From positions 1 to 64,000 of the forward strand of contig CAILKP010000049.1 of assembly GCA_903834785.1 (NCBI GenBank): 64,000 nt of DNA, read 5' to 3'. Under the pieces are notes generated by a model. It had not been told where the DNA came from. It saw only the letters and a program-made list of their open reading frames with translations, and did not search any database. Made by a program: the position numbers and the translations under genes. Of the stretch, positions 44,922-54,179 are shown one piece after another. This DNA is from an uncultured bacterium (GTDB lineage Bacteria; Planctomycetota; Phycisphaerae; Phycisphaerales; UBA1924). Positions within the stretch are counted from its first letter, which is position 1; each line of letters begins with the position of its first letter.

Positions 44922-45506
44922 TCAGTTAATCGGCTCTGGTGTGGGAACAGGGGTCGGGGTAACGGGTGCCGCGTTGATGCGGCGAACCGAGACGCGACCG
45001 GTGAACGGTTCGACGATGATGTCGAAGGTCTGTCCCTGCCCGGTGATGCGCACGGCACCGCCGGTGCCGGCGGTGTCGCCGCTCGCGGCGGCGGCCGGCG
45101 AGCCCATGTCATCGAAGATGAGCGTGGATGGCGCGGTGGAGGATCCGAAGTTGGCGCTCGTCATTGTCGCGCCGGCGAACTGCGGGTTGTTAAAGGAGAT
45201 CTCGAAGCGGTTGCCGTTGTTGCCGGGGTTGTAGAGCACGCCGGTGTCGGTGTTGATCTGGCCGCCGACGACGTGAACCAGCGTGTAGCGGTTGTTGGGC
45301 ACATCAAAGACAACGGCCCGGCGCTGCTGCTGGGCGATGGCATCGCCCTGGGCAAACGTCAGATCGCTGACCAGCGTGCGCACGGCGGCCTGGATGCGGA
45401 GAACGCCGACGGAGCCCATTGCCGGAACTACGAGCATCCCGGCGATGCCGAGCAGCACCACCACGATGAGCAGTTCGATGAGCGTAAAAGCGCGGCGGGC
45501 AGTCAT
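44922..45506 (-). CDS. Type II pseudopilin, GspH/FimT-like
   Basis: 194 residues. Class III leader MTARRAFTLIELLIVVVLLG with cleavage expected before Phe7 and the conserved Glu5 of the mature protein; the helix continues to about residue 50 (VRTLVSDLTFAQGDAIAQQ). The C-terminal domain is beta-rich with Gly/Ala/Ser linkers and a Thr/Pro tail. The QRRAVVFDV-type strand after the helix favours the GspH/FimT minor-pseudopilin group. Confidence 0.85.
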   Translation of the reverse strand: MTARRAFTLIELLIVVVLLGIAGMLVVPAMGSVGVLRIQAAVRTLVSDLTFAQGDAIAQQQRRAVVFDVPNNRYTLVHVVGGQINTDTGVLYNPGNNGNRFEISFNNPQFAGATMTSANFGSSTAPSTLIFDDMGSPAAAASGDTAGTGGAVRITGQGQTFDIIVEPFTGRVSVRRINAAPVTPTPVPTPEPIN

Positions 45507-45569
45507 GGCGTGGTCCTTGCGGGCGGGCGTCGGGTCGTCGTTGTATCGCGCAGGCGCGATGCCGCGGGG

Positions 45570-45932
45570 TTACTCGCGGGGTGCGTCCTTGGCCGCGGCG
45601 CTGGGGTTGGTGATCGTGACCGGGGGCATCTCCGTGACCTTCACCTGCAGCGGCTTGCTGAGCGTGGCCTCGATGCGGCCCAGGCGCTGGTTGGCCTCGG
45701 TCAGCGCGACTTCGATCTTGCGGTTGGTCTCAGCGGCGTTGGGGAAGCTGGGCACCTCGCCGGGCTTGGTCTGACCATGCACAGGGGTCACGGTGCGATC
45801 AGCCACGGTCCACAGCTGCACGGCGGTGTTGACCGCCAGCAGCGCTGCCAGCGCGGTGGCCAGGCGGGTCGACACGCCGCGGACGGGGGCCTGGGTGGTC
45901 GAGACGGTCGCGTTGCGGTCAGTGGCTTGCAT
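45570..45932 (-). CDS. Unknown membrane-anchored protein in the pseudopilin cluster
   Basis: 120 residues: polar N terminus, one membrane segment (about 22-40, LATALAALLAVNTAVQLWTV), then a helical coiled region (NAAETNRKIEVALTEANQRLGRIEATL) and a beta/Pro ending (PLQVKVTEMPPVTITNPS). No family recognised. It sits between two pseudopilin genes on the same strand, with 63-95-base gaps. Confidence 0.62.
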   Translation of the reverse strand: MQATDRNATVSTTQAPVRGVSTRLATALAALLAVNTAVQLWTVADRTVTPVHGQTKPGEVPSFPNAAETNRKIEVALTEANQRLGRIEATLSKPLQVKVTEMPPVTITNPSAAAKDAPRE

Positions 45933-46027
45933 GGTCGGAACTCCAGAATGGGCAAGGAACCGGCGAAAGGCCGGTTCTCAGCGGTCACATCGGTCCGCCC
46001 GCGGCGGCGGTTGAGGTCCCAGGTGTG

Positions 46028-46465
46028 TTATGGGTTCAGCGGCTGGTCTTCGGCGTCAAAGGCACCAGCCCAGACCCGTCCTGTGGCGGGATCGAAGATC
46101 CAGCCGTAGTCGGCCTGGAATGCCGCGTCCGGCCCGGTGCCGAAGATGATCCGGCGGCCGTTGCTGCCGCCGACGTGGGAGTTCAGCGGTGCGCCCTGGA
46201 GGTACTCGCTGGTCCGGCCGACGAGCTCTCCCCAGTTGCCGTCAGAATCGGCGACGACGGTGGGGAAGGCCCCGGCGTTGCGGGCTCGGTAGATGTCGAT
46301 GTGCCGGCGGATCTTCTGCAGCTCGCTGAAGGTGGTGCCGTTGCGTGCCTGCTCGCTGGCCTCGGTGAAGCGAGGCACGACAATGGAGGCGAGAATTCCA
46401 AGGATCACGACGACGATGAGGATCTCAACGAGCGTGAAGCCCGTCCTGACTGACGTGTGTGGCAT
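46028..46465 (-). CDS. Type II pseudopilin, GspG-like
   Basis: About 145 residues from the ATG at 46465 (MPHTSVRTGFTLVEILIVVV), giving a standard short leader; the longer frame to 46504 is unlikely. Mature N-terminal F-T-L-V-E helix, QKIRRHIDIYRARNAGAFPT, then an ending GWIFDPATGRVWAG typical of GspG-type proteins in planctomycetes. Paralogous to the next pseudopilin. Confidence 0.85.
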   Translation of the reverse strand: MPHTSVRTGFTLVEILIVVVILGILASIVVPRFTEASEQARNGTTFSELQKIRRHIDIYRARNAGAFPTVVADSDGNWGELVGRTSEYLQGAPLNSHVGGSNGRRIIFGTGPDAAFQADYGWIFDPATGRVWAGAFDAEDQPLNP

Positions 46466-46507
46466 TCGCGGTCTCCATCGGGATGCGAGCGGCTGCTGAA
46501 TCAAAGA

Positions 46508-46536
46508 AGCCGGCTTTCGATTTCCGAAAGCCGGCT
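46508..46536 (-). terminator. Terminator between two pseudopilin genes
   Basis: Perfect 12-bp stem AGCCGGCTTTCG / CGAAAGCCGGCT with a 5-base loop; on the minus strand it is followed by TCTTTG. It lies about 44 bases after the stop of the upstream pseudopilin, so the two are probably separate transcripts. Confidence 0.65.
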
Positions 46537-46579
46537 CTTAGGTGTATCAGATTCGTGAACTCTCGTTCACGGACTTGAG

Positions 46580-47020
46580 TTACGGGGCGATCCAGGTGCG
46601 GGTGGTCTCGTTGAAACCGTTGGCCCACAGCTCGCCGGTGGCGGCGTCGTAGATCCAGCCGGCATCGCCGGTGGCCACGGCCGCGGTCGGGGCAGCGGTG
46701 CCGGCAGTGATGGTGCCGGTGCCGGTGCGGGGGTTGATCGGGGCCGCACGCATGAAGTTGGCGCCGATCAGAGCATCCCAGCCGAAGTTGCCGGTGGTAA
46801 CGCTGGCGGTCAGACCCGGGAAGTTACCGTTGTTGCGAACGCGGAAGAGTTCGATCTGGCTGCGGACGGTCTGCAGCTGGGTCACCACGTTGCCGGTCTG
46901 GGCGTCCTCGCTGGCCCGCGTGAACTGCGGAACAACGATGGCGGCCAGAATGCCGAGGATGACCACCACGATCAGAATTTCGACCAGCGTAAAGGCCTTG
47001 GACTTGCGAACGTTCATCAT
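46580..47020 (-). CDS. Type II pseudopilin, GspG-like
   Basis: 146 residues with leader MMNVRKSKAFTLVEILIVVV, cleavage before Phe10 and mature Glu5. The helix continues through QFTRASEDAQTGNVVTQLQTVRSQIELFRVRNN. The C terminus carries GWIYDAATGELWANG, the paralogue of the GWIFDPATGRVWAG motif in the neighbouring protein. A CGTGAAC/GTTCACG hairpin lies just after the stop, before the stronger terminator. Confidence 0.87.
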   Translation of the reverse strand: MMNVRKSKAFTLVEILIVVVILGILAAIVVPQFTRASEDAQTGNVVTQLQTVRSQIELFRVRNNGNFPGLTASVTTGNFGWDALIGANFMRAAPINPRTGTGTITAGTAAPTAAVATGDAGWIYDAATGELWANGFNETTRTWIAP

Positions 47021-47521
47021 GAATCACTCCTTGCTTGCTTGACATGCATCGGACGAACCCGAATCCGCCCGGTGCGTTGCATGGCTTGTGGGCACCCATC
47101 GAACATCGGATCTGATCGGAGACCGGTTAAGGGAAGGTGCTGATTTTCGGCAGAAGCTGGCGCGGCTGCAACGGGCGGGCAGACCGGTTCGCGTTTCTGA
47201 CCCGCTCCCGCGTCCAACCCCTCCGGGTGGCCCGGCTGAGCGGTGTGTTTACCGGACGGCAGATTCTGCGCGCGGCTGAAGCGACCCCTGGGGGCAGTGG
47301 TGGGGGCACGATTCACCCGCGGCTTGGGCAGCTTCCCCTGTCGGTTGGCGGGTGCAAGTGCCCGTTTGGCGTGCAAAACCGCCGATTCAACGAGTCGGCA
47401 TGCGCTGAGAACCGAGCCGCTGGCCAAAGCCGAGGCACCGAGCCGCTAAACTCCCCATTCCCCCCGGAGCGGGTCCGAAGCCGGACCGGCTGCCAGTCGT
47501 GCGGGGTCTGCGAGTCTCAGC
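47021..47521. other. Intergenic region before guaA
   Basis: 500 bases between the divergent pseudopilin gene and guaA. Open frames here have no family signal and atypical composition, so it is read as noncoding. A CTAAACTC box at 47446-47453, shared with the metK leader, is a candidate -10 for guaA; no good -35 accompanies it. Confidence 0.5.
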
Positions 47522-49141
47522 ATGTCGACGATCACCAAGCCCAACGAAAACACCTCCGCCACCGGACCCGCTGCGCGGGAGACCGTGGTGATTCTGGACT
47601 TCGGCAGCCAGACGGCACAGCTCATCGCCCGCCGCGTGCGCGATGCCGGCGTGTTCTCGCTGCTGGTGGCCCCCAGCACGCCCATTGAGAAAATCCGCTC
47701 CCTCAAGCCCGTCGGCGTGATCATGTCCGGCGGTCCGGCCAGCGTCTACGAGCAGGGTGCACCGACGTGTGATCCGGCGATCTTCGATCTGGGCGTCCCG
47801 GTGCTGGGCATCTGCTACGGCATGCAACTGGCCTGCCGCATGATGGGCCTTGAGGTCAAGCGTGCCGATCACCGCGAGTTCGGACGTGCGGCGATCAGCA
47901 TCACCGACCGCAACGACCTGATGCACGCCCTGCCCGAGAGCACCACGGTGTGGATGAGCCACGGCGACCAGGTCTTTGCACCTGCCGCGGGTTCCAGCGG
48001 CCCCAAGGTTGACGTGCTGGCCAGCACGCCGACGTGCCCGCTGGCCGCCGTGCGGGCCATCAACGGCAGCCGCCGGTTCTACGGCGTGCAGTTCCACCCG
48101 GAACTGACGCACACGCCCCAGGGCGGGGCGATGCTCCAGAACTTCCTGTACGAAATCTGCAAGGCCAAGGGCGACTGGCGAATGAGTGACTACGTCAACA
48201 CAGCGGTGGAGCAGGCGCGGGCGACCATCGGCAGCAAGCGCGTGATCTGCGGGCTCTCCGGCGGGGTGGACTCCGCCGTGGTGGCCGCGCTGCTGCACCG
48301 GGCCGTGGGCAAGCAGCTCACGTGCGTGTTTGTGGATACCGGCCTGCTCCGCAACGCCGAGCGTGCGCTCGTCGAGAGCACCTTCCGCGACCACTTCCAT
48401 GTGGACCTTCGTACGGTCGATGCGGAGAAGGACTTCCTGGCTGACCTGGCCGGCATCACCGACCCGCAGGAGAAGCGCCGCCGGATCGGCCACCGCTTCA
48501 TCAGCGTGTTCAAGGCCGCAACGCGTGACAACCCGGAACTGGCCGATGCGGCCTTCCTGGCCCAGGGCACGCTGTACCCGGACGTGATCGAGTCAGGCCA
48601 CGGACTCTCGGGCACATCGGCGGGCATCAAGCTGCACCACAACGTCGGTGGCCTGCCCGAGGACATCGGCTTCAAGCTTGTTGAGCCGCTCCGTGACCTG
48701 TTTAAAGACGAGGTCCGCAAGCTCGGCGAGGTGCTGGGCCTGCCGGAGAAGATGATCTGGCGGCACCCGTTCCCGGGCCCCGGGCTGGCGGTCCGCATCA
48801 TCGGCGAGGTGACCAAGCCCAAGCTCGACTTGCTGCGGGCCTGCGACCAGATCGTCATCGAAGAAATCGAGGCGGCCAATCTGTACCGCGCGACCAGCCA
48901 GGTCTTCGCCGTGCTGCTGCCGGTCAAGAGCGTTGGCGTGATGGGCGACGGCCGCACCTACGACTCGTGCGTGGCGGTCCGTGCGGTCAGCACGGAGGAC
49001 TTCATGTCCGCCGACTGGGCCCGCCTGCCCCACGAGGTGCTGGCCAAGATCTCCAGCCGCATTATCAACGAAGTCCGCGGCGTCAACCGCGTGGTCTACG
49101 ACATCTCCAGCAAGCCGCCGGCAACGATCGAGTGGGAGTGA
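47522..49141 (+). CDS. guaA: GMP synthase (glutamine-hydrolysing)
   Basis: Final step of GMP synthesis: XMP + Gln + ATP. 539 residues. The N-terminal glutaminase has GICYGMQLA with nucleophilic Cys (about C98) and FHPE with His/Glu near 192 and 194; the ATP-pyrophosphatase domain has the P-loop GLSGGVDS (about 244-251); the C-terminal dimerisation domain ends with the usual [16 protein letters not shown] short non-conserved N-terminal extension of ~20 residues is present. Confidence 0.97.
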   Translation: MSTITKPNENTSATGPAARETVVILDFGSQTAQLIARRVRDAGVFSLLVAPSTPIEKIRSLKPVGVIMSGGPASVYEQGAPTCDPAIFDLGVPVLGICYGMQLACRMMGLEVKRADHREFGRAAISITDRNDLMHALPESTTVWMSHGDQVFAPAAGSSGPKVDVLASTPTCPLAAVRAINGSRRFYGVQFHPELTHTPQGGAMLQNFLYEICKAKGDWRMSDYVNTAVEQARATIGSKRVICGLSGGVDSAVVAALLHRAVGKQLTCVFVDTGLLRNAERALVESTFRDHFHVDLRTVDAEKDFLADLAGITDPQEKRRRIGHRFISVFKAATRDNPELADAAFLAQGTLYPDVIESGHGLSGTSAGIKLHHNVGGLPEDIGFKLVEPLRDLFKDEVRKLGEVLGLPEKMIWRHPFPGPGLAVRIIGEVTKPKLDLLRACDQIVIEEIEAANLYRATSQVFAVLLPVKSVGVMGDGRTYDSCVAVRAVSTEDFMSADWARLPHEVLAKISSRIINEVRGVNRVVYDISSKPPATIEWE

Positions 49142-49235
49142 TGCAAAGTCGCCAGTCGCCAGGATCTAGTCGCAAGGCAAACCACGGCGTGAGCACGGCT
49201 GCAGTCAGTGCAGGCCGCGTTGCATCCGGCCTTCC

Positions 49236-49266
49236 ATCCTGTCGATCCTGTCCATCCTGTCCATCC
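49236..49266. repeat. Short tandem repeat, 9-base unit
   Basis: Three contiguous near-identical copies of ATCCTGTCC (the first ends in G) plus a partial fourth (ATCC), in the 250-base gap after guaA. Similar CCTGTCCATCC strings continue irregularly to about 49290. Too short for CRISPR and without spacers; perhaps a slipped-strand repeat. Confidence 0.75.
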
Positions 49267-49388
49267 ATGTCCCCTGTCCTCCTCCCGTCCGCAAGGTGTC
49301 TGGATGCGTTTGTTTGTCTTTGGGTTCCCGCTCGCGACTCGCGACTCTTTCCCGCCTCCGCATCCTTCGTGTTCATCCGACGAGAGAC

Positions 49389-49613
49389 TCACTGCCTCCC
49401 GGTCACAAACAGCACCACGCCGTCGCGCACCCGATAGCGCAGCGTCCGCGACGCGTTGATCGCGTACTGCCCCTGCGCATCAGTCTCCAGCGAGAGTTTT
49501 TCGCCCGTCGCCGGGCAGCGCAGCAGCGCGATGCTCGCGGCCAGCGGTGAGTCCTGTGCGGAGTTCGAAACGGCGGTTTGCGGGTTGGTCGGTGCGTTGG
49601 TGTTCATTTCCAT
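49389..49613 (-). CDS. Small Trm112-like protein
   Basis: 74 residues. The middle and end resemble the Trm112/UPF0434 fold: LLRCPATGEKLSLE, then LRYRVRDGVVLFV (the conserved R-DG-x-x-x-L/F strand). Canonical members carry several zinc cysteines; only one Cys remains here. Its first 10 bases overlap the end of the upstream RMD1-like gene on the same strand. Trm112 proteins activate methyltransferases, but no partner is adjacent. Confidence 0.62.
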   Translation of the reverse strand: MEMNTNAPTNPQTAVSNSAQDSPLAASIALLRCPATGEKLSLETDAQGQYAINASRTLRYRVRDGVVLFVTGRQ

Positions 49614-50833
49614 CCCAGAATCGGCATGACGATTTCAAAGGCGATCAGCAGGATCACGATCCACTCGAGGATCTCCATCCGATGGCTGGAGGCCGAGTCG
49701 GCGAGCTTGTCGTAAATGCTCCCCAGCGTGGCCTGCTTGCGCTGGATGCTGGTCTCAAACGAGGCCAGGTGCAGGCGGCTGGCCGCCAGACGGTACACCC
49801 GGGCCAGATACGGCTCACCGACGAGCTTGAGCGCGTTGCTGACCGATTCGAACAGCACCGCGGCATCAACCTGCATCGTCGCCAGCTTCTCCACCTCGTG
49901 CGAGCGCGAGCCCGGCAGCACATCCCGCAGGCGGGTGATCGCCCGCCGCAGCACGCCCTTGCCCGCCGTGCCCAGCCGCCCGGCGGCCTGCAGCTCGTAC
50001 GCCTCATCGAGCATCGCATCCAGCCGGTCGTCCATGAAGCGCATCTCCAGCAGCTCCACGTTGGCAAACCGCAGCACTTCCAGCACCGCCGCATTACCGT
50101 CGGCCGCATCGCCGGTGCCGGTCGCCTGTGTCGGCGTGCCGAAGACCATCGCCGCGGCCCAGTCGGCCACAACCGCGTCGCGGCGGCCGAAGCACACCGC
50201 CCCGGCAACCGCATCATCGGCCTCCTGCCTGCTCAGCGGGGCCGACTCCGCGGCAAGCAACTGAGCCATCGCCCGCCGAAACTCAGGTGCTTCAAGAAAG
50301 GTCTCGATGGTCGGCCCGTCTTCACCAGCCGCTGCCGCAACCGGGCTCGGCAGAAGGTACACCGTGTAGTCCTCAACCAACTCGCTGACCAGACGCTTGC
50401 GGATCGCCGGTCCCAGCGTGGTGACCAGTCCCTCCACCAGTGCCGCCGCGGCCGCACGCAGCACAGGGTTCTCGTACAGCGCCTCCCCCAGCGGCAACAA
50501 CGCCAGGATCGCCCGCGGATCAGGCGTAGTGCCCGCCAGCTCCGGCAGCGGAATAGTCAGCGTGACGGATACGGCGCCAAAGTCATACAGCGTCAGCTCG
50601 GCCTCGCCGCTGACGCTGTGACCCGCGACCGCAGGCAGCGTGACCGGCTGGCGGACGCTCAGCGGCAGCGGGCGGAACTGGAACCAGTCCGGCATGCGCG
50701 GTGTGCCCGGCGTGCCCGGGGTGCTCAGCGTCGCGCGGCTGGAGCCCGCCAGCCGCGCAGCCGCCGCGGGCAGGTCGATCGCCGAGCCGACATCAAAGGC
50801 AAACAGCGCGACGGCGCGAGCGGGCGGACACAA
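49604..50833 (-). CDS. RMD1/YagE (DUF155)-family membrane protein
   Basis: 409 residues. A beta-rich N-terminal part (VSGEAELTLYDFGAVSVTLTIPL) is followed by a helical region typical of RMD1/DUF155 (LRFANVELLEMRFMDDRLDAMLDEAYEL...VDAAVLFESVSNALKLVGEPYLARVYRLAASRLHL) and a C-terminal membrane anchor (ILEWIVILLIAFEIVMPIL). Homologues occur from yeast mitochondria to bacteria; function is unclear. The best start is a TTG at 50833; the ATG 46 codons later would remove conserved-looking residues. Confidence 0.8.
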   Translation of the reverse strand: MCPPARAVALFAFDVGSAIDLPAAAARLAGSSRATLSTPGTPGTPRMPDWFQFRPLPLSVRQPVTLPAVAGHSVSGEAELTLYDFGAVSVTLTIPLPELAGTTPDPRAILALLPLGEALYENPVLRAAAAALVEGLVTTLGPAIRKRLVSELVEDYTVYLLPSPVAAAAGEDGPTIETFLEAPEFRRAMAQLLAAESAPLSRQEADDAVAGAVCFGRRDAVVADWAAAMVFGTPTQATGTGDAADGNAAVLEVLRFANVELLEMRFMDDRLDAMLDEAYELQAAGRLGTAGKGVLRRAITRLRDVLPGSRSHEVEKLATMQVDAAVLFESVSNALKLVGEPYLARVYRLAASRLHLASFETSIQRKQATLGSIYDKLADSASSHRMEILEWIVILLIAFEIVMPILGWK

Positions 50834-50949
50834 GTTGGCGGTGGTGGCAGGGGAGATCGGTAAGGCGAGGTAAAAGGACTGAAGTCAGGCCAACACGATC
50901 CCGGCAGGGCACTGCGCCCCGATGGGTGGGCGGCGCAATGTAGGGGCCA

Positions 50950-51858
50950 TCAGCGGCGGGTGATCTCGATGCCGCCGTTGGATGTCTTAGCCTGGGACTG
51001 CGTGCCGCCAGCCGCTGTGGCGGTGCCGCCAGCGGCCGCGGCACCCGGGCCAAAGTCAAACTCGCCGGTGTTCCGCGTGATCTTCTGCATCACCGGCGAG
51101 AGACCTGAGTAGCGGATCGAACCGTTGGACGTGCGGGCATCGAGCCGGCCGGTAAAGCCCGCACCGACAGTCAGGTTGATGCCCCCGTTGCTGGTCTCCA
51201 GATCGCACGGACCCTGCGCGGTGTCGGTCAGACTCACCGTGATGCGCCCGTTGGACGTTTCCGCTTTCACGGGGCCGGCCGCATCGATGATCGTGATGGC
51301 GCCGTTGGAGGACTCAACATCCACGCCGCTCGCGGGGGCCGTCAGCTCGATGCGCCCGTTGGATGTGCGTGCGCTGACAACGCCCTTGGCCTTCTCGACC
51401 GTGATTGTGCCGTTGCCCGTGCGCAGGATTGTGCCCCGGACCTCGGGTGTCAGCACAGTGATGGATGCACCCTCGTTCGGCTCACGCCCGGAGCCCGGCC
51501 AGAGAACGGAGATGCTCAGCGTTCCCGCGGCATCGGTCTCAGTGACAATCTTGCAGGCATCCAGCCGCTCCTGTGTGACCGCGCGGATCTCCGCCGAAAT
51601 GCTCACTCCGGCCGCCGATGCTGCCGCGGGATCAGCCATCGCCGGCCGGACGGTGATCGACCCGTTGGAGGTCGTCACCTTGATCGTCGCCGGTGTGGAC
51701 TGAGCCGCTGTCCCTGAGGCCGCAGCACCCGAAGTCTTGGCACCCACGACCAGTTGCTGGGTGCCGACGTAGTTGGCCGAGAAGTTGCAGCCCGCCAGCC
51801 CGGCGGCAGCAAGCAGGGCAAGGGGCAGCAGGGCGGCAGCGAGACGGTTGGTGCGCAT
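50950..51858 (-). CDS. Lipoprotein with DUF4097-type TSNG repeats
   Basis: 302 residues with a lipoprotein signal (lipobox LAGC, about Cys24). The rest is a one-sided beta solenoid built from a repeating (T/S)-S-N-G-x-I motif, eight copies: TTSNGSI, RTGNGTI, RTSNGRI, ESSNGAI, ETSNGRI, ETSNGGI, RTSNGSI, KTSNGGI. This is the DUF4097 pattern. Function unknown; surface-exposed and probably structural or adhesive. Lipoprotein gene neighbours suggest an envelope role. Confidence 0.85.
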   Translation of the reverse strand: MRTNRLAAALLPLALLAAAGLAGCNFSANYVGTQQLVVGAKTSGAAASGTAAQSTPATIKVTTSNGSITVRPAMADPAAASAAGVSISAEIRAVTQERLDACKIVTETDAAGTLSISVLWPGSGREPNEGASITVLTPEVRGTILRTGNGTITVEKAKGVVSARTSNGRIELTAPASGVDVESSNGAITIIDAAGPVKAETSNGRITVSLTDTAQGPCDLETSNGGINLTVGAGFTGRLDARTSNGSIRYSGLSPVMQKITRNTGEFDFGPGAAAAGGTATAAGGTQSQAKTSNGGIEITRR

Positions 51859-51939
51859 GGGATCTTGCTCCGAAGGTGGCAGTGGCTTCGCTCCGCCAGC
51901 CAGGCGGATGCATGGGCTTTGGGAATCGCCCGGGCCGGA

Positions 51940-52647
51940 TTACATGCCATCGGGCGAAGCAGCCGCAGGTGTGGCAGGCGGCGTCGGCGCAGTTACCGGT
52001 GCCGGGGCTGCCTGCCGCGGATTGACCACCCCCTGGTACTCAAGCTCAATGACCGAATCCGGCGGCAGCGGGCAGATGGACAAAATGTCCACCGTCACCT
52101 GCGGGCGGCCCTTGGCCCAGCGGGGCAGGCCCGTCAGCCGGGCTAGGTACGAGCGGCTGACCGGATCAAACGTCCGGGCTGCCGCCGACGCATCCAGAGC
52201 CGCAAATCGGAACCGGACCGGGGTCGCCGCGCCATCCGCTGGTGTCCCGCCGGCGGCCGCTGTTGCAGAGGCCAGTTCGGCGATGGTGGTCATCAGCGGC
52301 CCGCCCGAAGGCGTGATGGTCAGTGTCACGCTCGCGGGCCACTTCACCGGGTCGTTGGAGTCGTCGAGCAACTCCACATATATCAGCAGCGTGGGTTCAG
52401 CGGCCTGAGCATCCCATCGCGACAGCGGGTGCAGGCGCACGGATGTAGGGGCGAAACTCCCCAGAATCGGGGCCACGGCCTCGGCACCGAACGTGCCCGG
52501 AGCTTCAAGGTCCGAGCCCACGGCCTCGCGGATGTTTCGACCGCACCCGCTGATCCCCGCCGCGGCACACGCCGCACCAAGCAGCAGCCCGAGCACGGGC
52601 ACCGGAGGGCGGGGGGAAAACCTGGCTGGCAACTTCAGTGCGGGCAC
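51940..52647 (-). CDS. Unknown lipoprotein
   Basis: About 235 residues from a GTG at 52647, chosen because it yields a compact type II signal peptide (LPARFSPRPPVPVLGLLLG, lipobox near ISGCG). Other frames or an ATG at 52779 would overlap the divergent plus-strand gene. The mature part is beta-rich (SVRLHPLSRWDAQAAEPTLLIYVELLD, GRPQVTVDILSICPLPPD) with a Pro/Ala-rich end. No family recognised. It follows the DUF4097 lipoprotein gene on the same strand. Confidence 0.6.
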   Translation of the reverse strand: MPALKLPARFSPRPPVPVLGLLLGAACAAAGISGCGRNIREAVGSDLEAPGTFGAEAVAPILGSFAPTSVRLHPLSRWDAQAAEPTLLIYVELLDDSNDPVKWPASVTLTITPSGGPLMTTIAELASATAAAGGTPADGAATPVRFRFAALDASAAARTFDPVSRSYLARLTGLPRWAKGRPQVTVDILSICPLPPDSVIELEYQGVVNPRQAAPAPVTAPTPPATPAAASPDGM

Positions 52648-52777
52648 GATGTGGTGATGCAAATCAGGTGGCACAACTTGGGCCGGCAAGCCGGGGTGGA
52701 CGGGACTGGTCGGCCGCGGGGCGCGGTTCGGCACGAGTGTACTGCAGCACACGCCCCGGGGCTGGTACCCTTGGCCC

Positions 52778-54127
52778 ATGATCACCAGCCCCCGGACGTT
52801 TTCAGTTCGATCGATTTCCCTGCCGCCGCTGTCCGGGTTGTGCGGCATGCTCGCACTCGGCGGCATTCTGATCTGCGGACCGCTGGCCGGCACCGGCCAC
52901 GCCCAGGCACCGATCATGGTCAAGCGGACGGAGACCAGGCCCGCCGATGAGGTCAAGTCCCTCACCGCCAAGGACCTGCAGGAGGCCGTGGCCCGCGGCA
53001 CCGAGTACCTGATTGCGTTGCAGGCCCGCAGCGAAGGCGCTGATGAGAAGTCGCCGCCGTGCGAATGGTCCTACGAGGGCGTCTATCGCGCCGGTGGCAA
53101 GATTCCGGTCGCATATCGCACCGGTGGCACGGCCATCACCGTCATGGCCCTGGTGCAGGCACCGGGGTACAAGGACGATGCCAAGCGCCAGGCTGCCGTG
53201 GCCGAGGCCGTCAAGTTCATCATCGCGCAGAACCAGCACCCGCTGATGAGCTACAAGGACTACGACGCCGGGTACGACGTCCGCGGGTGGGGTTACACCT
53301 ACGGCCTGCTGTGCTTCTGCGACCTCCGCGCCCGCGGCCTGGTGCCCGCCGGACAGCAGGAGGCTGTGACCAAGGCCTGCGAGTGGTTCATCCAGGCCAT
53401 CGAGACAACCCAGATCCCCGTCGTCGGTGGCTGGAACTACGCCCGGCCCGCCGGCAAGGAAAAGCCCGCGGCACCCAGCACCTTCATGACCCCGGCGACC
53501 GTGCAGGCCCTCTTCGCCGCCCAGGCACTGGGTATGAAGGTTGACCAGCCGACGATCACCAAGGCCGTGACGTTCATGGAGCAGTCCATCGCCGCCGAGG
53601 ATGCCGATGGCGGCAAGAGCGCCGGCTCCGTGACCTACGCCGGGCCGCAGAACGCCCGGCGCCCCGAGAAGATCCCCGGTGCCGTCGGCCGCATGTGCGT
53701 GACCGAGGCCACCCTGGCGATGGCGGGTCGCTCAAGCGATGCACGCCTGACCCGCGCCGTCGAGTCGTTCGCCACCCACTGGGATGAACTCGATAAACGC
53801 CGCCAAAAGAGCGGCACGCACGAGGGCCCGTTCGGTGTCGCGCCGTACTACTTCATGTTCGCCCACTTCTACGCCAGCCAGGCCATCGAGATGCTCCCGG
53901 CCGAGCGTCGAGCCGCCCTGCGCGAGAAGTGCGATGCCCAGCTCTTCCGCGTGCGGGACGACAACGGCTCGTGGAACGACCGCGTGTTCAAGCGGTCCTC
54001 CGGCTACGGCACGGCCATGGCCATGATGGCGATCATGGGACCGAAGACTTATGCAGGAAAGGTGGAGGCGGCCAAGCCGGCCGAAGCCAAGCCAGCAGAG
54101 TCAAAGCCCGCCGACGCAAAGAAGTAA
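52778..54127 (+). CDS. Exported prenyltransferase/squalene-cyclase-fold repeat protein
   Basis: 449 residues with a signal peptide (about 1-43, ending TGHAQA). The body is an alpha/alpha-toroid of repeated helices with QW-like motifs: W-x-Y-E-G-V, PVAYRTGGTAITVMALVQA, YDVRGWGYTYGLLCFCDLRA, GGWNYARPAG, GSVTYAGPQNARRP, PYYFMFAHFYASQAIEMLP, NGSWNDRVFKRSSGYGTAMAMMAI. Secreted members of this fold are common in planctomycetes and have no assigned activity; catalytic Asp motifs of true cyclases are not evident. The last ~15 residues are a Lys/Ala/Pro tail. Confidence 0.78.
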   Translation: MITSPRTFSVRSISLPPLSGLCGMLALGGILICGPLAGTGHAQAPIMVKRTETRPADEVKSLTAKDLQEAVARGTEYLIALQARSEGADEKSPPCEWSYEGVYRAGGKIPVAYRTGGTAITVMALVQAPGYKDDAKRQAAVAEAVKFIIAQNQHPLMSYKDYDAGYDVRGWGYTYGLLCFCDLRARGLVPAGQQEAVTKACEWFIQAIETTQIPVVGGWNYARPAGKEKPAAPSTFMTPATVQALFAAQALGMKVDQPTITKAVTFMEQSIAAEDADGGKSAGSVTYAGPQNARRPEKIPGAVGRMCVTEATLAMAGRSSDARLTRAVESFATHWDELDKRRQKSGTHEGPFGVAPYYFMFAHFYASQAIEMLPAERRAALREKCDAQLFRVRDDNGSWNDRVFKRSSGYGTAMAMMAIMGPKTYAGKVEAAKPAEAKPAESKPADAKK

Positions 54128-54179
54128 CCCCCGTTGGCAGCCGTTAGCTCGGCCGTTCACTCGGCACTCAACCCGCCGC

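Noticed and set aside
47387-48493. Minus-strand open frame of 368 codons opposite guaA
   Set aside because: Shadow of guaA; His/Gly-rich without domain signal.
49236-49266. CRISPR array
   Set aside because: Units are 9 bases long without spacers and only three in number.
52647-53001. Upstream extension of the 51940 lipoprotein to 53001
   Set aside because: It would run head-on into the coding sequence of the secreted toroid protein and bury the signal peptide.
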